DNA of 64,000 nucleotides from Amycolatopsis jejuensis (GCF_000717335.1 NZ_JNYZ01000028.1:48672-112671); one strand, 5' to 3'. Positions 17,069-26,747 are shown, counted from the stretch's first letter. Made by a program: numbers and translations. The notes: generated by a model not told the origin, from the sequence alone.

Positions 17069-17710
17069 TCAGGGAGCCGTTGCGATGCCGAACAACGGAT
17101 GTTCCGGGCTGCTCGACGGAAGTTCGTGGAACCCGAGGCGGGCGTAGAACGCCAGCGCACCCTTGTTGGTGGCGTCTACGGCGAGGTACAGCGCGGGTAC
17201 GCCGCGTTTGGCGAGCTCCGCGCGGAAGGTGTCGACGAGCTTCCGGCCGAAGCCGAGGCCTTGCAGTTCGGGGAGCAGGTTGATGTGCAGCTGCGCCGGA
17301 TAGTCATCGGCTTCGGGAATCCGGGTCGCCTCGGGATTGAGACCCACCCAGATCAGGAGTTCCTCGGGAATCGCGGGCGCACGTCCGGTCGGCGGACCCG
17401 GTTCCGGATGCCGCTCCGCGAATACGGGCGCCCAGACTCGCTTCGACCATTCGATGAAGGCGTCGTTGTCGGCGACGCCGACGAGGTAGCCGAGGACCCG
17501 CTTCCCGTCGTCGACGACGAAGGCCAGATCGGGCGCGAACTCCACGTACGGCAACGCGGTCACGTCGGGGACCAGCGTGTCGTCGGAATACATCCCGGTC
17601 GCGTCGGCACCGGCCGCCCCGGTGCGGAGGCAGATGTCGGCCACCTCGTCGCGGTCCTCCGGGCGGTATGGGCGGATCGTGAGCCCGTCGGTTCCGTCAT
17701 GCTTGACCAT
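17069..17710 (-). CDS. GNAT-family N-acetyltransferase
   Basis: 213 aa, ATG at 17710. The N-terminal TIRPYRPEDRDEVADICLRTG is a standard GNAT start and the acetyl-CoA site reads LLPELQGLGFGRKLVDTF (R/Q-x-x-G-x-G/A). The C-terminal VPALYLAVDATNKGALAFYARLGFHEL is the usual N-A-Y motif. It is 55 bp upstream of the MFS gene on the same strand, so the pair may be an operon. Acceptor unknown; related enzymes act on glucosamine-type sugars or peptides. Confidence 0.87.
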   Translation of the reverse strand: MVKHDGTDGLTIRPYRPEDRDEVADICLRTGAAGADATGMYSDDTLVPDVTALPYVEFAPDLAFVVDDGKRVLGYLVGVADNDAFIEWSKRVWAPVFAERHPEPGPPTGRAPAIPEELLIWVGLNPEATRIPEADDYPAQLHINLLPELQGLGFGRKLVDTFRAELAKRGVPALYLAVDATNKGALAFYARLGFHELPSSSPEHPLFGIATAP

Positions 17711-17956
17711 GGGCGGCCTTTCGGTGGGATGAGCAGCGTTGATGTGTTCAGCGTCGGGGATGCGGGGTTTCCCGGCAACGCCATGGTTCGCCGAAGCCGG
17801 TACGATTTTTGCCCTCGGGGGGAGGAATCCCCCTGGCAGTCGGACGTTGACCACCGGATCGTTTCTGACGTACAGTCGGTTTGATCTTCCCGGCTTTCTG
17901 CCCATTCCGATTCACTTGGCGTGCACGGAATTCACCTTCACTCTGAGGAGGAACAG

Positions 17957-18907
17957 TTGGCCTACGCGCTCGACGGCGAACTCACTTCGCTGTTCTCGAT
18001 GATCCCGGAGGGGACCACGCTCGATTACCGGACCGCGCGCCAGGGTGCCGCGGAGATGGTCTCGTTGCTGCCTCAGTACGATCCGCCGCATCCGCTCGAT
18101 ATCCGCGACGTGATGGTGCCCGGCCCGGACGGAGCGCCCGAGGTGCCCGTTCGGCTCTACGTGCCGTCGGCGGCGGATTCGCCGCTGCCTGCCCTGGTGT
18201 ACATCCATGGCGGGGGATTCTTCATGGGCAGCCGCGACATGGACGACGGTCACGCGTCCCGGATCGCCGCCGAGGTCGGTGCCGTGGTCGTCTCGGTGGA
18301 GTACCGGCTTGCGCCTGAGCACCCGTTCCCCGCGGGGCTGGAAGACTGTTACGCCGCGCTGGCCTGGGTGGCGAAGTCCGCGAGCGAGCTCGGCATCGAC
18401 CCGGACCGGCTGGCGGTCGGCGGGGAAAGCGCGGGCGGTGGCCTCGCCGCGGCGTGCGCTCTTCTCGCCCGCGACCGCGGTGGCCCCGCGCTGTGCTTCC
18501 AGTACCTCGAATACCCGGAGATCGACGACCGTTTGGCGACCGCCTCGATGCTCGCGTACGAGGACACTCCATTGTGGAACAAACCCGCGGCCGAGATCAG
18601 CTGGGATTACTACCTCGGTGCGGGAAAACGCGGTACGGCCGACGTTTCGCCGTACGCCGCTCCCGCCCGCGCCGAGGATCTGTCCGGGCTGCCGCCGGCG
18701 TTCGTCTCGGCCTGCCAGTTCGATCCGCTGCGGGACGAGGACATCGCCTACGCCCAGCGCCTCGCGCAGGCGAACGTGCCCACCGAGCTGGTGCTGTACC
18801 CGGGCACCGTGCACGGCTCGAAGCTGGTCCGCGAAGCGGCCATCAGCCGGCGGATGAACGCCGACGTCATCGCGGCACTCCGGCGTGGCCTCCACAGCCG
18901 AGGGTGA
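17957..18907 (+). CDS. HSL-family (family IV) carboxylesterase
   Basis: 316 aa if it starts at TTG 17957, which has GAGGAGGAA (17945-17953) immediately upstream; the alternative GTG at 17921 has no ribosome site. The oxyanion-hole motif is HGGGFFMGS (about residue 82), the nucleophile is GGESAGGG, the Asp is in DPLRDED and the His is in PGTVHGSK, giving a complete hormone-sensitive-lipase catalytic set. No signal peptide, so cytoplasmic. It would hydrolyse short-chain esters. It stands alone on its strand, divergent from the GNAT gene. Confidence 0.88.
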   Translation: MAYALDGELTSLFSMIPEGTTLDYRTARQGAAEMVSLLPQYDPPHPLDIRDVMVPGPDGAPEVPVRLYVPSAADSPLPALVYIHGGGFFMGSRDMDDGHASRIAAEVGAVVVSVEYRLAPEHPFPAGLEDCYAALAWVAKSASELGIDPDRLAVGGESAGGGLAAACALLARDRGGPALCFQYLEYPEIDDRLATASMLAYEDTPLWNKPAAEISWDYYLGAGKRGTADVSPYAAPARAEDLSGLPPAFVSACQFDPLRDEDIAYAQRLAQANVPTELVLYPGTVHGSKLVREAAISRRMNADVIAALRRGLHSRG

Positions 18908-18968
18908 AGGTGCCGACTTCCCCATCGGGTGGTGAAGGCGCTGGGCCACCTCCTCTCCGGTATCAGCC

Positions 18969-21542
18969 CTACGCCCGCTGCCCGGCGACGTCGGCGAAGG
19001 AGCGGACGTCGAAGGTCGCCGGGTCGAATCCGGGCGGCAACCCGGTGACGTCGATGGTCGCGTGCTGCCCCGGGCGCAGGTCGAGGTAGTTGTCGCTGAA
19101 CCGGGTTCCGGGAGCGGGGGAGAGCGCGTGGGCGAAGTAGGTGAAGCCGGAGGCAGCGAGGGTGAGCCGGGCAGTGGTGGGGCCGGTGGTTTCGGCGGTG
19201 ACGGTGAATGTCTTCGGATCGAGCGGGAGGTCTTTGATTTCGGCGAAGAAGAGGCGGTTGGCAGGGAAGAGACCGTCGGGGCTTTCGACCCAGGCGTAAC
19301 GGTCAGCGGTAAGCGGGAGGCCCGCTCGCTGCCACCCGACGCGTGATTCGCCCGGGTCGACGGTGATGGTGATGTCCTCGGTGAAGTCGTCGGGGCCGTC
19401 GAACCTGCTGAGCGTGATGCGGGCGCGCGTGGTGACCGGATCGCGGCTGTTGTTGGTGATCCAGAGTTCGAGCTGATCGCCGTTGCGCCGGTAGCTCGCC
19501 AGCACGGGCGCGTAGGCGCGCGCGAGGTAGTGGTAGGCGGCTTTGGGCGCCAGTTCGTGGTCGAGGACCGACCAGCTGAATCCCGGCCAGACGTCGTTGA
19601 ACTGCCAGACGAGAGTCCCGCTGCAGTGGGGCTGGCGGCGGCGGTAGTGCTCGACGCCGAATTTCAGTCCTTCTGCCTGGGACACCATGGTGTAGGCGAT
19701 GTATTGCTCGATGGTGTCCGGAAGCCCGGTGACGATGTCGAGGATCGCCTCGTGCTTGTCCTTCGGCTGGTCTTTGTTGTGGTGGTCGAACGCGGTGCTG
19801 TGCACGGTCAATGCGTCGGCGGGCAGCCAGCGGCGCAGGGTCGAAAGCTCTGGTGCGGCATGGATCCCGAACTCGCTCACGAACTTGGCGTTGTCGTCGG
19901 CGTAGCGGCGGTAGTGCCGGGATTCGCCGAGGGACGCGAACCGGCTTTCGCCAGGGGCGAAAAGATTGCCGTGCCAGACTTCCCAGGCGTGGCGGTCGCC
20001 GTCGCCGTCCCCGTTGACCGCCGCGGGGCCTTCTCCCCAGGGGCTGCCCGGCCAGTAGGGGGTGGCCGGGTCGTGCGTGGCGACCGCGGCAGGCAGGGTT
20101 TCGTGGAAGAAGCGGTGACCCCACGGGCCGGGTTCGTTGTGCTGATAGGCGGCGGTGTAGAGGAGCTCCACTTCGTTGTTGCCGCACCACAGCGCCATGC
20201 TGGGGTGGTTGCGCAGCCGCTTGACTTGGTACTCGGCTTCCTTGGCCACCTCGTCGAGGAGGACGGGATCGTCGCTGGGATAGACGATGCAGGCGAACAT
20301 GAAGTCGTGCCAGATCAGTATCCCGAGCTCGTCGCAGGCCTGGTAGAAGCTGTCGTGCTCGTAGACGCCGCCGCCCCAGACGCGGAGCATGGTCATTCCG
20401 GCGGCGCGGGCGAGCCCGACGAGATCGTGGTGCCGTTCGGCTGTGACGGAGCCGACGAGCATGTCGGCAGGCAGCCAGTTCGCGCCGCGGGCGAAGATCG
20501 GCACCCCGTTGAGGATGAACCGGAACAGCCGCCCGCCCTCGGGATCGGGGCTGCGATCGAGCGTGATGATGCGCAGGCCGACCCGGTCGGTGATCCGGTC
20601 GAGGACGGTGTCTCCGGCATGGAGGCCGACCGCGAGGTCGTAGCGGGCTGGTTCGCCGAGATCGTGTGTCCACCACAGTTCGGCATCGGGGATCGTGACC
20701 GGGCCTGCGGCGACACCGGCTTCGACGGGCAGTTCGACGATCGTGGTGCGACCCGCCGGTGAGGTCAGCTTGGCCCGGGCGGTCAGCGGTTCGCCGGCGG
20801 CGAACGCGTCGACCTCCACCCGCAGGGTGAGCTCGGCCGAGCCATCGGGGCCGAGCCGGTCGGTACGCACGTGGTGCCCGGTGATCACTGCGGCGCGCTG
20901 CACCGACAGTTCGACGGGCCGCCAGAGACCGATCGACGGTACCCGCGGCCCGAAGTCCCAGCCCCAGGAGAAGGCGGCCTTGCGGATCCGGGATGCGCGC
21001 GGGAGAACCGAAAACATCGCCGGTGTCTCACCATCGGAGAGATCGCCGGCGGATCCTTCGAACGCTGCCGTCAGCCGCTCGGCCATGCGCGTGAATACCT
21101 CGGGCGTGGTGCGCCCGGCCAGCGGCGGCGCGAACCGCACCAGAAGGTCGTTGTGCTCGCGCAGCAGCGTGGTCACCTCGAAGATCGCGGGCCGGAACAT
21201 GTTCTCGTGGTGGCCCAGGTGCTTTCCGTTCAGCCAGACGTCGGCGACGGTGTCGAGGCCATGGAAGATGAGGCGGGCTCGATCGGACGCATCCGTTGTG
21301 GGCGCGGCGAAGGAGGTGCGAAACCACCAGTCGCGCTCCTCGATCCACCGGATGTCGTCCTCATTGCGGTTCCAGTAGGGGTGTTCGATCTGCCCGGCAG
21401 CGAGCAGCGACTCGTGCACCCCACCCGGCACGACCGCGGGAATCCAGCCTTCGGCGGGCAGATTCGCCGGACTGGACGCGGATTCCGTCCCGATCAGCTC
21501 GAAGCCGTCGAGGTGCAGCGAACACTCTCGGGTGAGAAGCAT
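18969..21542 (-). CDS. Glycoside hydrolase family 2, beta-mannosidase-like
   Basis: 857 aa, the usual size for bacterial GH2 beta-mannosidases. The N-terminal jelly-roll (WIPAVVPGGVHESLLAAGQI, DDIRWIEERDWWFRTSF) is very typical of beta-mannosidases. The TIM barrel contains MLRVWGGGVYEHD, the acid/base Glu in WCGNNEVELL and the nucleophile Glu in FVSEFGIHAAPE. A beta-sandwich closes the C-terminus. No signal peptide, so it probably cleaves imported manno-oligosaccharides in the cytoplasm. It is divergent from a TetR gene, with a paired direct repeat in the 72-bp gap, so local repression is likely. Confidence 0.9.
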   Translation of the reverse strand: MLLTRECSLHLDGFELIGTESASSPANLPAEGWIPAVVPGGVHESLLAAGQIEHPYWNRNEDDIRWIEERDWWFRTSFAAPTTDASDRARLIFHGLDTVADVWLNGKHLGHHENMFRPAIFEVTTLLREHNDLLVRFAPPLAGRTTPEVFTRMAERLTAAFEGSAGDLSDGETPAMFSVLPRASRIRKAAFSWGWDFGPRVPSIGLWRPVELSVQRAAVITGHHVRTDRLGPDGSAELTLRVEVDAFAAGEPLTARAKLTSPAGRTTIVELPVEAGVAAGPVTIPDAELWWTHDLGEPARYDLAVGLHAGDTVLDRITDRVGLRIITLDRSPDPEGGRLFRFILNGVPIFARGANWLPADMLVGSVTAERHHDLVGLARAAGMTMLRVWGGGVYEHDSFYQACDELGILIWHDFMFACIVYPSDDPVLLDEVAKEAEYQVKRLRNHPSMALWCGNNEVELLYTAAYQHNEPGPWGHRFFHETLPAAVATHDPATPYWPGSPWGEGPAAVNGDGDGDRHAWEVWHGNLFAPGESRFASLGESRHYRRYADDNAKFVSEFGIHAAPELSTLRRWLPADALTVHSTAFDHHNKDQPKDKHEAILDIVTGLPDTIEQYIAYTMVSQAEGLKFGVEHYRRRQPHCSGTLVWQFNDVWPGFSWSVLDHELAPKAAYHYLARAYAPVLASYRRNGDQLELWITNNSRDPVTTRARITLSRFDGPDDFTEDITITVDPGESRVGWQRAGLPLTADRYAWVESPDGLFPANRLFFAEIKDLPLDPKTFTVTAETTGPTTARLTLAASGFTYFAHALSPAPGTRFSDNYLDLRPGQHATIDVTGLPPGFDPATFDVRSFADVAGQRA

Positions 21543-21572
21543 AATGGAAGGTTAACCCAATGTGGGAACATT

Positions 21573-21605
21573 TGCCACTTTGGAAGAAGGTGCCAGTTCT
21601 GGTAG
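21573..21605. promoter_or_regulatory. Direct repeat in the mannosidase/TetR divergent promoter
   Basis: Two related units, TGCCACTTTGGAAG (from 21573) and TGCCAGTTCTGGTAG (from 21591), are spaced 18 bp apart between the divergent genes. This is a candidate site for the adjacent TetR protein; evidence is positional and weak. Confidence 0.4.
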
Positions 21606-21614
21606 GTTGTCGCG

Positions 21615-22229
21615 GTGGGATTGCGGGAGAAGAAGGCGCGGCTGGTTCGTGAAGCGATCTTCGAGGCGATGCTCGAGCTCGCTGAGGAGCAGGGTTATGC
21701 CGCCGCGACGATCGAGCAGGTGGCCGAGCGGGCCGAGGTCGGCGTGTCGACGGTGTATCGCTACTTCGCCAACAAGGACGCGATCCTGCTCGCCCCGATG
21801 GCCGACCACACGTCCCGGCTCGCCGATGCCTTCAGTGCGCGTCCCGAGGAGGAGGACGTCGCCGTGTCGCTCGCCCAAGCGGTATCGGCCGTCCTCGACC
21901 TGTCGCCAGGGCAGCGTGCCGACCTGCGCCGCCTGCGGGCCCAGCTCGATGTCGCCACCGGTCCTCGCGCCCGGCTCTGGGACGTGGTCAACCAGCAGCA
22001 AGTCCTGCTGGAGGAAGCCATCCGCGCGCGCACTGGGCCCGATGCCGACCCGCTGTGGATCACCACCGCGGCCCACACCACGACGATGGTCCTGCACATC
22101 GCACTGGATCACGACCGCGGCACCGTGGAGCCGGGCAACCCCGCCGACTACGCCCGCCGGATCATCGACCTTCTCCACGGCCCGGCGGCGCCCTTGCCGA
22201 AGATGCCGCCCCCGGCCCAGCCGAGGTGA
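21615..22229 (+). CDS. TetR-family transcriptional regulator
   Basis: 204 aa, GTG start at 21615. The N-terminal helix-turn-helix reads AAATIEQVAERAEVGVSTVYRYFANKDAILL, a canonical TetR domain; the rest is an all-helical ligand domain. It is divergent from the beta-mannosidase and is its probable regulator. Confidence 0.9.
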   Translation: MGLREKKARLVREAIFEAMLELAEEQGYAAATIEQVAERAEVGVSTVYRYFANKDAILLAPMADHTSRLADAFSARPEEEDVAVSLAQAVSAVLDLSPGQRADLRRLRAQLDVATGPRARLWDVVNQQQVLLEEAIRARTGPDADPLWITTAAHTTTMVLHIALDHDRGTVEPGNPADYARRIIDLLHGPAAPLPKMPPPAQPR

Positions 22230-22318
22230 ACCGGCGCCCCCGGATCGCACGGCATTTCCCTGATGTGCGTCGGGTGATCCCGGTCCACGCCTTCCGCGGA
22301 CCGGGATCACCCCGGCCA

Positions 22319-22987
22319 TCAACGCCGAGTTCCCCCGACCGAGGCTTGCTCGTGCGGAGCGACCAGCCAGCCGGAGAATTCGTCCGCCGTCACGACTGCC
22401 GTGGCCACGTGGTTGGCCCACTCCACGAACGCCTCGTATTCGTATTTGCCCATGCTCGGCTCACCCGGGCAGCAGTCGGGCAGGACGATGGTCCGGTAGC
22501 CGAGGTCGAGTGCTTCGCGGGCGGTCGACTCCGGGCAGCCGCGGCTGCTGATCCCGATGACGAACAGGTTCATCACCCCGTTCATGACCAGGATCCGGCC
22601 GAGGGGAGTGCCGCTGAAAGCGCTCAGGCCGGTCATCCGGATGGTGATCTCGTCCTCGTGCGGCGCAACGGCTTCGTAGAACTCGGCGTCCCAGCTGCCC
22701 ACCAGATTCCGCCCTACCTGAGGGATTTCCCCGAGGCCGCCGCTCTTGGTGTTGAGCTCCGGATAGCCGTCGGACCACGCGCCTTGCGCGAACACCACCA
22801 GCAGGCCCGCTTGCCGTGCCGCGGCGAGTGCGGTCTGGACCTGCGGGATCGCTTCGGCGATCATCGCGGGCCACGGCGGCGAGTTCCGCATGAAGTGCCC
22901 CTCCGGATGGACCGCGTGGTTCGTGTAGTGCATCACGACGAGTGCGGACCGTGCCGGGTCGAGCTCCGCCAGCGTCATCTGTCCCAT
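22319..22987 (-). CDS. Isochorismatase-like cysteine hydrolase
   Basis: 222 aa, ATG at 22987 inside the end of the upstream MFS gene (13-bp overlap). The nucleophile Cys is in IGISSRGCPESTAREALDLGY (about residue 146), and the following VLPDCCPG is typical of the family (amidases such as N-carbamoylsarcosine amidohydrolase, nicotinamidase and RutB). The usual first-strand catalytic Asp (ID/VD) is replaced: the strand reads VVMHYTNHAVHPEG with His at that place. A Lys is available in NTKSGG. It may cleave an amide or ureido compound imported by its MFS partner. It is the last gene of a seven-gene operon-like run. Confidence 0.82.
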   Translation of the reverse strand: MGQMTLAELDPARSALVVMHYTNHAVHPEGHFMRNSPPWPAMIAEAIPQVQTALAAARQAGLLVVFAQGAWSDGYPELNTKSGGLGEIPQVGRNLVGSWDAEFYEAVAPHEDEITIRMTGLSAFSGTPLGRILVMNGVMNLFVIGISSRGCPESTAREALDLGYRTIVLPDCCPGEPSMGKYEYEAFVEWANHVATAVVTADEFSGWLVAPHEQASVGGTRR

Positions 22988-24408
22988 TTCCGGTTTCCTT
23001 TCTGCAGTGGACGAGCGAGACCAGGGGAGGGCACGGTCTGCGAACGGGCCGGGAGTGCCACCCCGAGCACGACGGCGACGGCCACGACGGCCAGCGTCAG
23101 CCAGAACACCGTGGTGAAGGCGTTCCAGGACGGGACCGGGGCGCCGGGGATCAGGTCGCTCGCGAGCACGCTGCCGCTGATCTGGCTGCCGAGGGTGCCA
23201 CCGACGCTCCGCAGCACGAACGGGAGCCCGGCGACGCTGCTGGCCCGTTCGGCCGGGACCGAAGCCGTTACCACGTTGATCAGCTCGGTGAACACGAGCC
23301 CGATCCCGATGCCGAGCAACCCGGCGGCGATCGCGATCCGCGCGCCGCTGGACGCCGCAGCGAGCAAAGTCGCGCAGCTGCCGAGGATCAGCACGTTGCC
23401 GAGGATGATCACCGGCCGCGGTCCGAACAGCCGGTCCAGCCGCCCGGTCACCGCCGCGGCGACCGCCCCGGCGACGCCGAACGGCACGAGGACCAGCCCG
23501 GCGGTGGTGGCCGTGCCGCCGAGGCCGTAGCCGGTGGATCCCGGTGCGGCAACGAGGTTCGGGATGCAGACGTAAGCGAGAGTCGTCGCGAAGCCGACCA
23601 CGAACGAGAGCAGCGCCGAGAGGGCCAGCACGCGGCGCCCCAGCCGGAGGTCGACCAGCGGCTGTTCGACCCGCAACTCCACGAGGACGAACGCCGTGAG
23701 CAGGACCAGCGAGCCCGCGACCGAACCGAGCAAGCCCGGGGAAAGCCATCCCCAGACCGGTGCTTCCGTCACGCCGATCAGCAGGACCAGCAAGCCACCT
23801 GCCAGCAGCGCGGCGCCGGGCCAGTCGACCGCACCGCGGCGGGCCGGTCGCATCGGCGGCACGATCCGGGCGGTGGCCAGGCCGATCACGACCAGCAGCA
23901 CGAGCGCACCCCAGAACAGCCACCGGTAACCCACCGCCGTGATGATCGGGCCGGCGAGCGCCGGACCCAGCCCGGTGGTGAGCGTGACGCTCGCGATGAT
24001 GATCCCGTTGCCCCGGCGTACCCGCTCCGCCGGCTGCGTATCGCGGACGATGCCGGTCGCCAGTGGTGCCAGGCACAACCCGGCGCCCTGCAGGATCTGG
24101 CCGATCGCCAGCGGCAGCACCGAGGTGGCCGACGCGGAGAAGATCACGCCTGCCGCGACGACCGCCAGCACGCCGAGCAGCACTTTCCGCTTGTCGCCGA
24201 CGTCCGCGAGCCGGCCGACGAGTGGGGTCGTCACCGCCGAGGACAGGAGCAGGCCGGTGAACACCCACGCCACCGAGGCGGGGGTGCCGCCGACCCCGGC
24301 CTGGATGTCGGGCAGAGCCGGCGCCAGCATCGATTCGAGCAGGAAATAGACGACGACCGCGCTGGTGATGACGAGGAGCACGCGGGAAGGTCGTGGTGAA
24401 GCAGACAT
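22975..24408 (-). CDS. DHA2-type MFS transporter (first of two paralogs)
   Basis: 477 aa, ATG 24408 with a perfect GGAGGT upstream. About 14 hydrophobic segments. Motif A is GRLADVGDKRKVLL and motif C-like GIVRDTQP is shared with the second carrier at 31014-32420, to which it is clearly paralogous (shared LESMLAPALP/LETMLAPALP N-terminus, same layout). DHA2 proteins are mostly proton-driven exporters. Here two copies flank a TetR regulator among hydrolases, so they may import or export the degraded compound or its products. Co-translated with the cysteine hydrolase. Confidence 0.87.
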   Translation of the reverse strand: MSASPRPSRVLLVITSAVVVYFLLESMLAPALPDIQAGVGGTPASVAWVFTGLLLSSAVTTPLVGRLADVGDKRKVLLGVLAVVAAGVIFSASATSVLPLAIGQILQGAGLCLAPLATGIVRDTQPAERVRRGNGIIIASVTLTTGLGPALAGPIITAVGYRWLFWGALVLLVVIGLATARIVPPMRPARRGAVDWPGAALLAGGLLVLLIGVTEAPVWGWLSPGLLGSVAGSLVLLTAFVLVELRVEQPLVDLRLGRRVLALSALLSFVVGFATTLAYVCIPNLVAAPGSTGYGLGGTATTAGLVLVPFGVAGAVAAAVTGRLDRLFGPRPVIILGNVLILGSCATLLAAASSGARIAIAAGLLGIGIGLVFTELINVVTASVPAERASSVAGLPFVLRSVGGTLGSQISGSVLASDLIPGAPVPSWNAFTTVFWLTLAVVAVAVVLGVALPARSQTVPSPGLARPLQKGNRKWDR

Positions 24409-24518
24409 GGCTCTACCTCCGTCTGCACCGCAAGGGGTTCCGGGCAACCGGGTCAATCCGGTTGCCGCACTGGGGAATTCACCGCCGCTCGCCGGAGCCG
24501 GCGGTCGCTAGGAGCGAT

Positions 24519-25913
24519 TCACGCGTCCGGGATCCACGTTCGGTTGTATCGGCCGACCGCGAGACCGCGTTCGGCTGCATCGGCGAATCGCGCCGGAGTC
24601 GCCGGGTCCAATTTCCCGGCATTGTGGTTGAGTGCGGCAGGCGTTGTGTCGCCCCAATTCCCGGTGTCGAGCCGATGGGTCATCACCTCGAGCAAAGTGG
24701 CGCTTTCAACGGTATTGGCGGCGAGGTGCCCGTCGGCGTCCACGAAGGCGAAACGCACCAGATCTTCCCTGCCCAAGGCGTGTACGCGCTCGCGATACCC
24801 CTCGGCCAGGCTGAACGGCACCGCAGTGTCGCCCAGCCCGTGCACCCGCAATACCGGTACCCGAGGTTTGCCGGAGACAGTACGTCCGGGCGCTTTCCAG
24901 AATTCGAGCGCGAATTCGGAAGCTTCGACCCGCGGTGCCGCATTCACCCGGGCCAGATCGTCTTCCACCTTCCATCCGGCTTTCCGGTAGAGGTGCGAGA
25001 CCGCATTCCGGTAGTGCTCGTTTCCGTTCGCGAAAAAGGCGGCGTAATCGACTTCGGTGTTCCAGGACAGTTGCTGCCCGCGGCCCGCATTCTCGAAGAT
25101 GATGCGACCTGCGCCGCCCGCGTTCAGCGCGTCCCGGTGCACGAGGTGGTACATGCTGTGCTGCAGGGCTTCCGGGTCGTCCAGCCGTGGCGCCGGATGC
25201 AATCCGCTTCCCCACGCGGGCCACTGCCCGAGGGTGATTGCCAGTGCGATCCGGGCCCGGCCGAGGGGAGTGCGTTGCGCCGCATCGATTGCCGCCCGCC
25301 AGGACTGCTCGATCGCGGCGTCCGGGAGGTAGGCGATGGTGTCCTTGATCCGGCGCATGCCCGCGTTCGGCAGGTCGGTGACGAGCAGGTCGGCGAGCCT
25401 TGCGGCACCCGCGGCCTCGGCGTCCGGCCCGATGAGTGCCTTCAGAGAGAACCACATGTCCAGATGCGTGTTCATGATCCACACCGGCGTGTGGGCGTCG
25501 AAGGCGATTGCGCCGTCGATGCGGTCCGCGAAATCCTCCGCGACCGCCAGTGACACGTGGCCTCCGCCGGAACCGCCGTGGTGAATCACGCGTGCGGGCC
25601 GCTCGAACTCGGCGTCGAATCGCTCCAGTACCTCGTCGAGCATCGCGATTTCGTGTACCGGGTCGTACTGGAAGAAGTCCAGCGGGTGCCGCGCGGTACC
25701 GGCGACCGCGAATCCCCGCCTCAGCATGTCGGCATAACGGTCCGCGCTGCCTCCGGTCGCTCCGGTCGAAGCGAGCAGCACCTCGTCGCCGGGCATTTCC
25801 GCGACGGCGGCGAAATCCATGTCGCGGACCAGGACCCCGTTCCAGGTTTCGGGCACCCGCATGAGGAACGGGGTACCGTCGGGCAGCAACCCGCGCCGCT
25901 GCGAGAGCTTCAT
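24519..25913 (-). CDS. Large alpha/beta-hydrolase-fold enzyme
   Basis: 464 aa, ATG 25913 overlapping the upstream gene by ATGA. The nucleophile elbow is HHGGSGGGHVSLA (about residue 113), an Asp is in HGLGDTAVPFSLAEGY and a His is in VDADGHLAANT near residue 400, giving a complete triad in the right order. The size and long insertion after the elbow resemble tannase/feruloyl-esterase-like hydrolases, but I cannot place it in a named family. No signal peptide. It is presumably an ester or amide hydrolase in the catabolic operon. A 110-bp gap separates it from the MFS gene downstream. Confidence 0.75.
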   Translation of the reverse strand: MKLSQRRGLLPDGTPFLMRVPETWNGVLVRDMDFAAVAEMPGDEVLLASTGATGGSADRYADMLRRGFAVAGTARHPLDFFQYDPVHEIAMLDEVLERFDAEFERPARVIHHGGSGGGHVSLAVAEDFADRIDGAIAFDAHTPVWIMNTHLDMWFSLKALIGPDAEAAGAARLADLLVTDLPNAGMRRIKDTIAYLPDAAIEQSWRAAIDAAQRTPLGRARIALAITLGQWPAWGSGLHPAPRLDDPEALQHSMYHLVHRDALNAGGAGRIIFENAGRGQQLSWNTEVDYAAFFANGNEHYRNAVSHLYRKAGWKVEDDLARVNAAPRVEASEFALEFWKAPGRTVSGKPRVPVLRVHGLGDTAVPFSLAEGYRERVHALGREDLVRFAFVDADGHLAANTVESATLLEVMTHRLDTGNWGDTTPAALNHNAGKLDPATPARFADAAERGLAVGRYNRTWIPDA

Positions 25914-26725
25914 CGCCGATCACCGGCAGGCAGCCCGTCGAGCCAGCCGATCATCACCTGGGCCAGTTCGCGATGCCGTTCGATCTGGATGGTGTGGCCG
26001 GAGCCTTCCCATTCGAGTGCCTTGGAATACGGATTCCCGAAGGTTTCCTTTTCCCAGGCCGCCTTTCCGGGCAGGGAATGCACGGAAAGTACCGGGGCCT
26101 GCCTTCGCTTCAGATATTCCGTGGCCGGATCGCGATGGAACACCCCGGACGGAGCGTCGGCGAGGCCCTCGTACGGCTTCCAGACCATCTCGGCGGGCAT
26201 GCTCTGGATGCGGCGGCTGTTGAAGGTCGGCAGGAAGCCCGGCGTCGCCAAGGTCGTGCCCGCGGCCGTCATCTGATCGAGCAGGAGCCGCTGCCCTTCG
26301 CCGGGGGACTGCCGCCACTTCGCCCGCCCGGCTTCCAGCACCGCAACGTACTCCGGGGCGTGCCCGTATGCCGGGTCCACCGCGACCATGGCGTCCACGA
26401 GCCCGGGATGCTCGACCGCCATCGACGCGGCCAGCGCACCGCCGAGCGAATGCCCCACCGGTACGACGGGCCCGCCGCCGAGATGCCGGATGAGGTCCAC
26501 CATGTCGGCCACCATGCATTCCCAGCCGTAGTGGTCGGGCACACTCGAATGCCCGTGCCCGCGCAGATCGCAGGCGACGACCCGGTACTTCCCGGCGAGC
26601 AGCGGGATGAGCCAGACCCAGTCGTTGGAGTCGACGCCCCAACCGTGCATCAGCAGCAGTGTCCGCGGGCCCTGGCCTTCGTCGGTGTAGAAGAGCTCGG
26701 CTCCCTCGGTGTCCACATAGGGCAT
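25910..26725 (-). CDS. Alpha/beta hydrolase
   Basis: 271 aa. ATG 26725 is preferred because AAGGAG lies 8 bp upstream; the GTG at 26734 is too close to it. Typical small hydrolase: oxyanion segment HGWGVDSNDW, DLRGHGHSS, the nucleophile elbow VGHSLGGALA and the C-terminal GSGHTIQIERH. The acid residue usually found after strand 6 is not obvious (PVLSVHSLPGKAAW has no Asp), so activity may rely on another acid. Overlaps the next gene by 4 bp, 22 bp after the GYD gene. Confidence 0.83.
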   Translation of the reverse strand: MPYVDTEGAELFYTDEGQGPRTLLLMHGWGVDSNDWVWLIPLLAGKYRVVACDLRGHGHSSVPDHYGWECMVADMVDLIRHLGGGPVVPVGHSLGGALAASMAVEHPGLVDAMVAVDPAYGHAPEYVAVLEAGRAKWRQSPGEGQRLLLDQMTAAGTTLATPGFLPTFNSRRIQSMPAEMVWKPYEGLADAPSGVFHRDPATEYLKRRQAPVLSVHSLPGKAAWEKETFGNPYSKALEWEGSGHTIQIERHRELAQVMIGWLDGLPAGDRR

Positions 26726-26747
26726 TGCTGCCACTCCTTCCTGCGGT

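Noticed and set aside
17817-17834. GGGGG/CCCCC hairpin upstream of the HSL esterase as a terminator or attenuator
   Set aside because: The stem is only five pairs and such G/C runs are frequent at this base composition.
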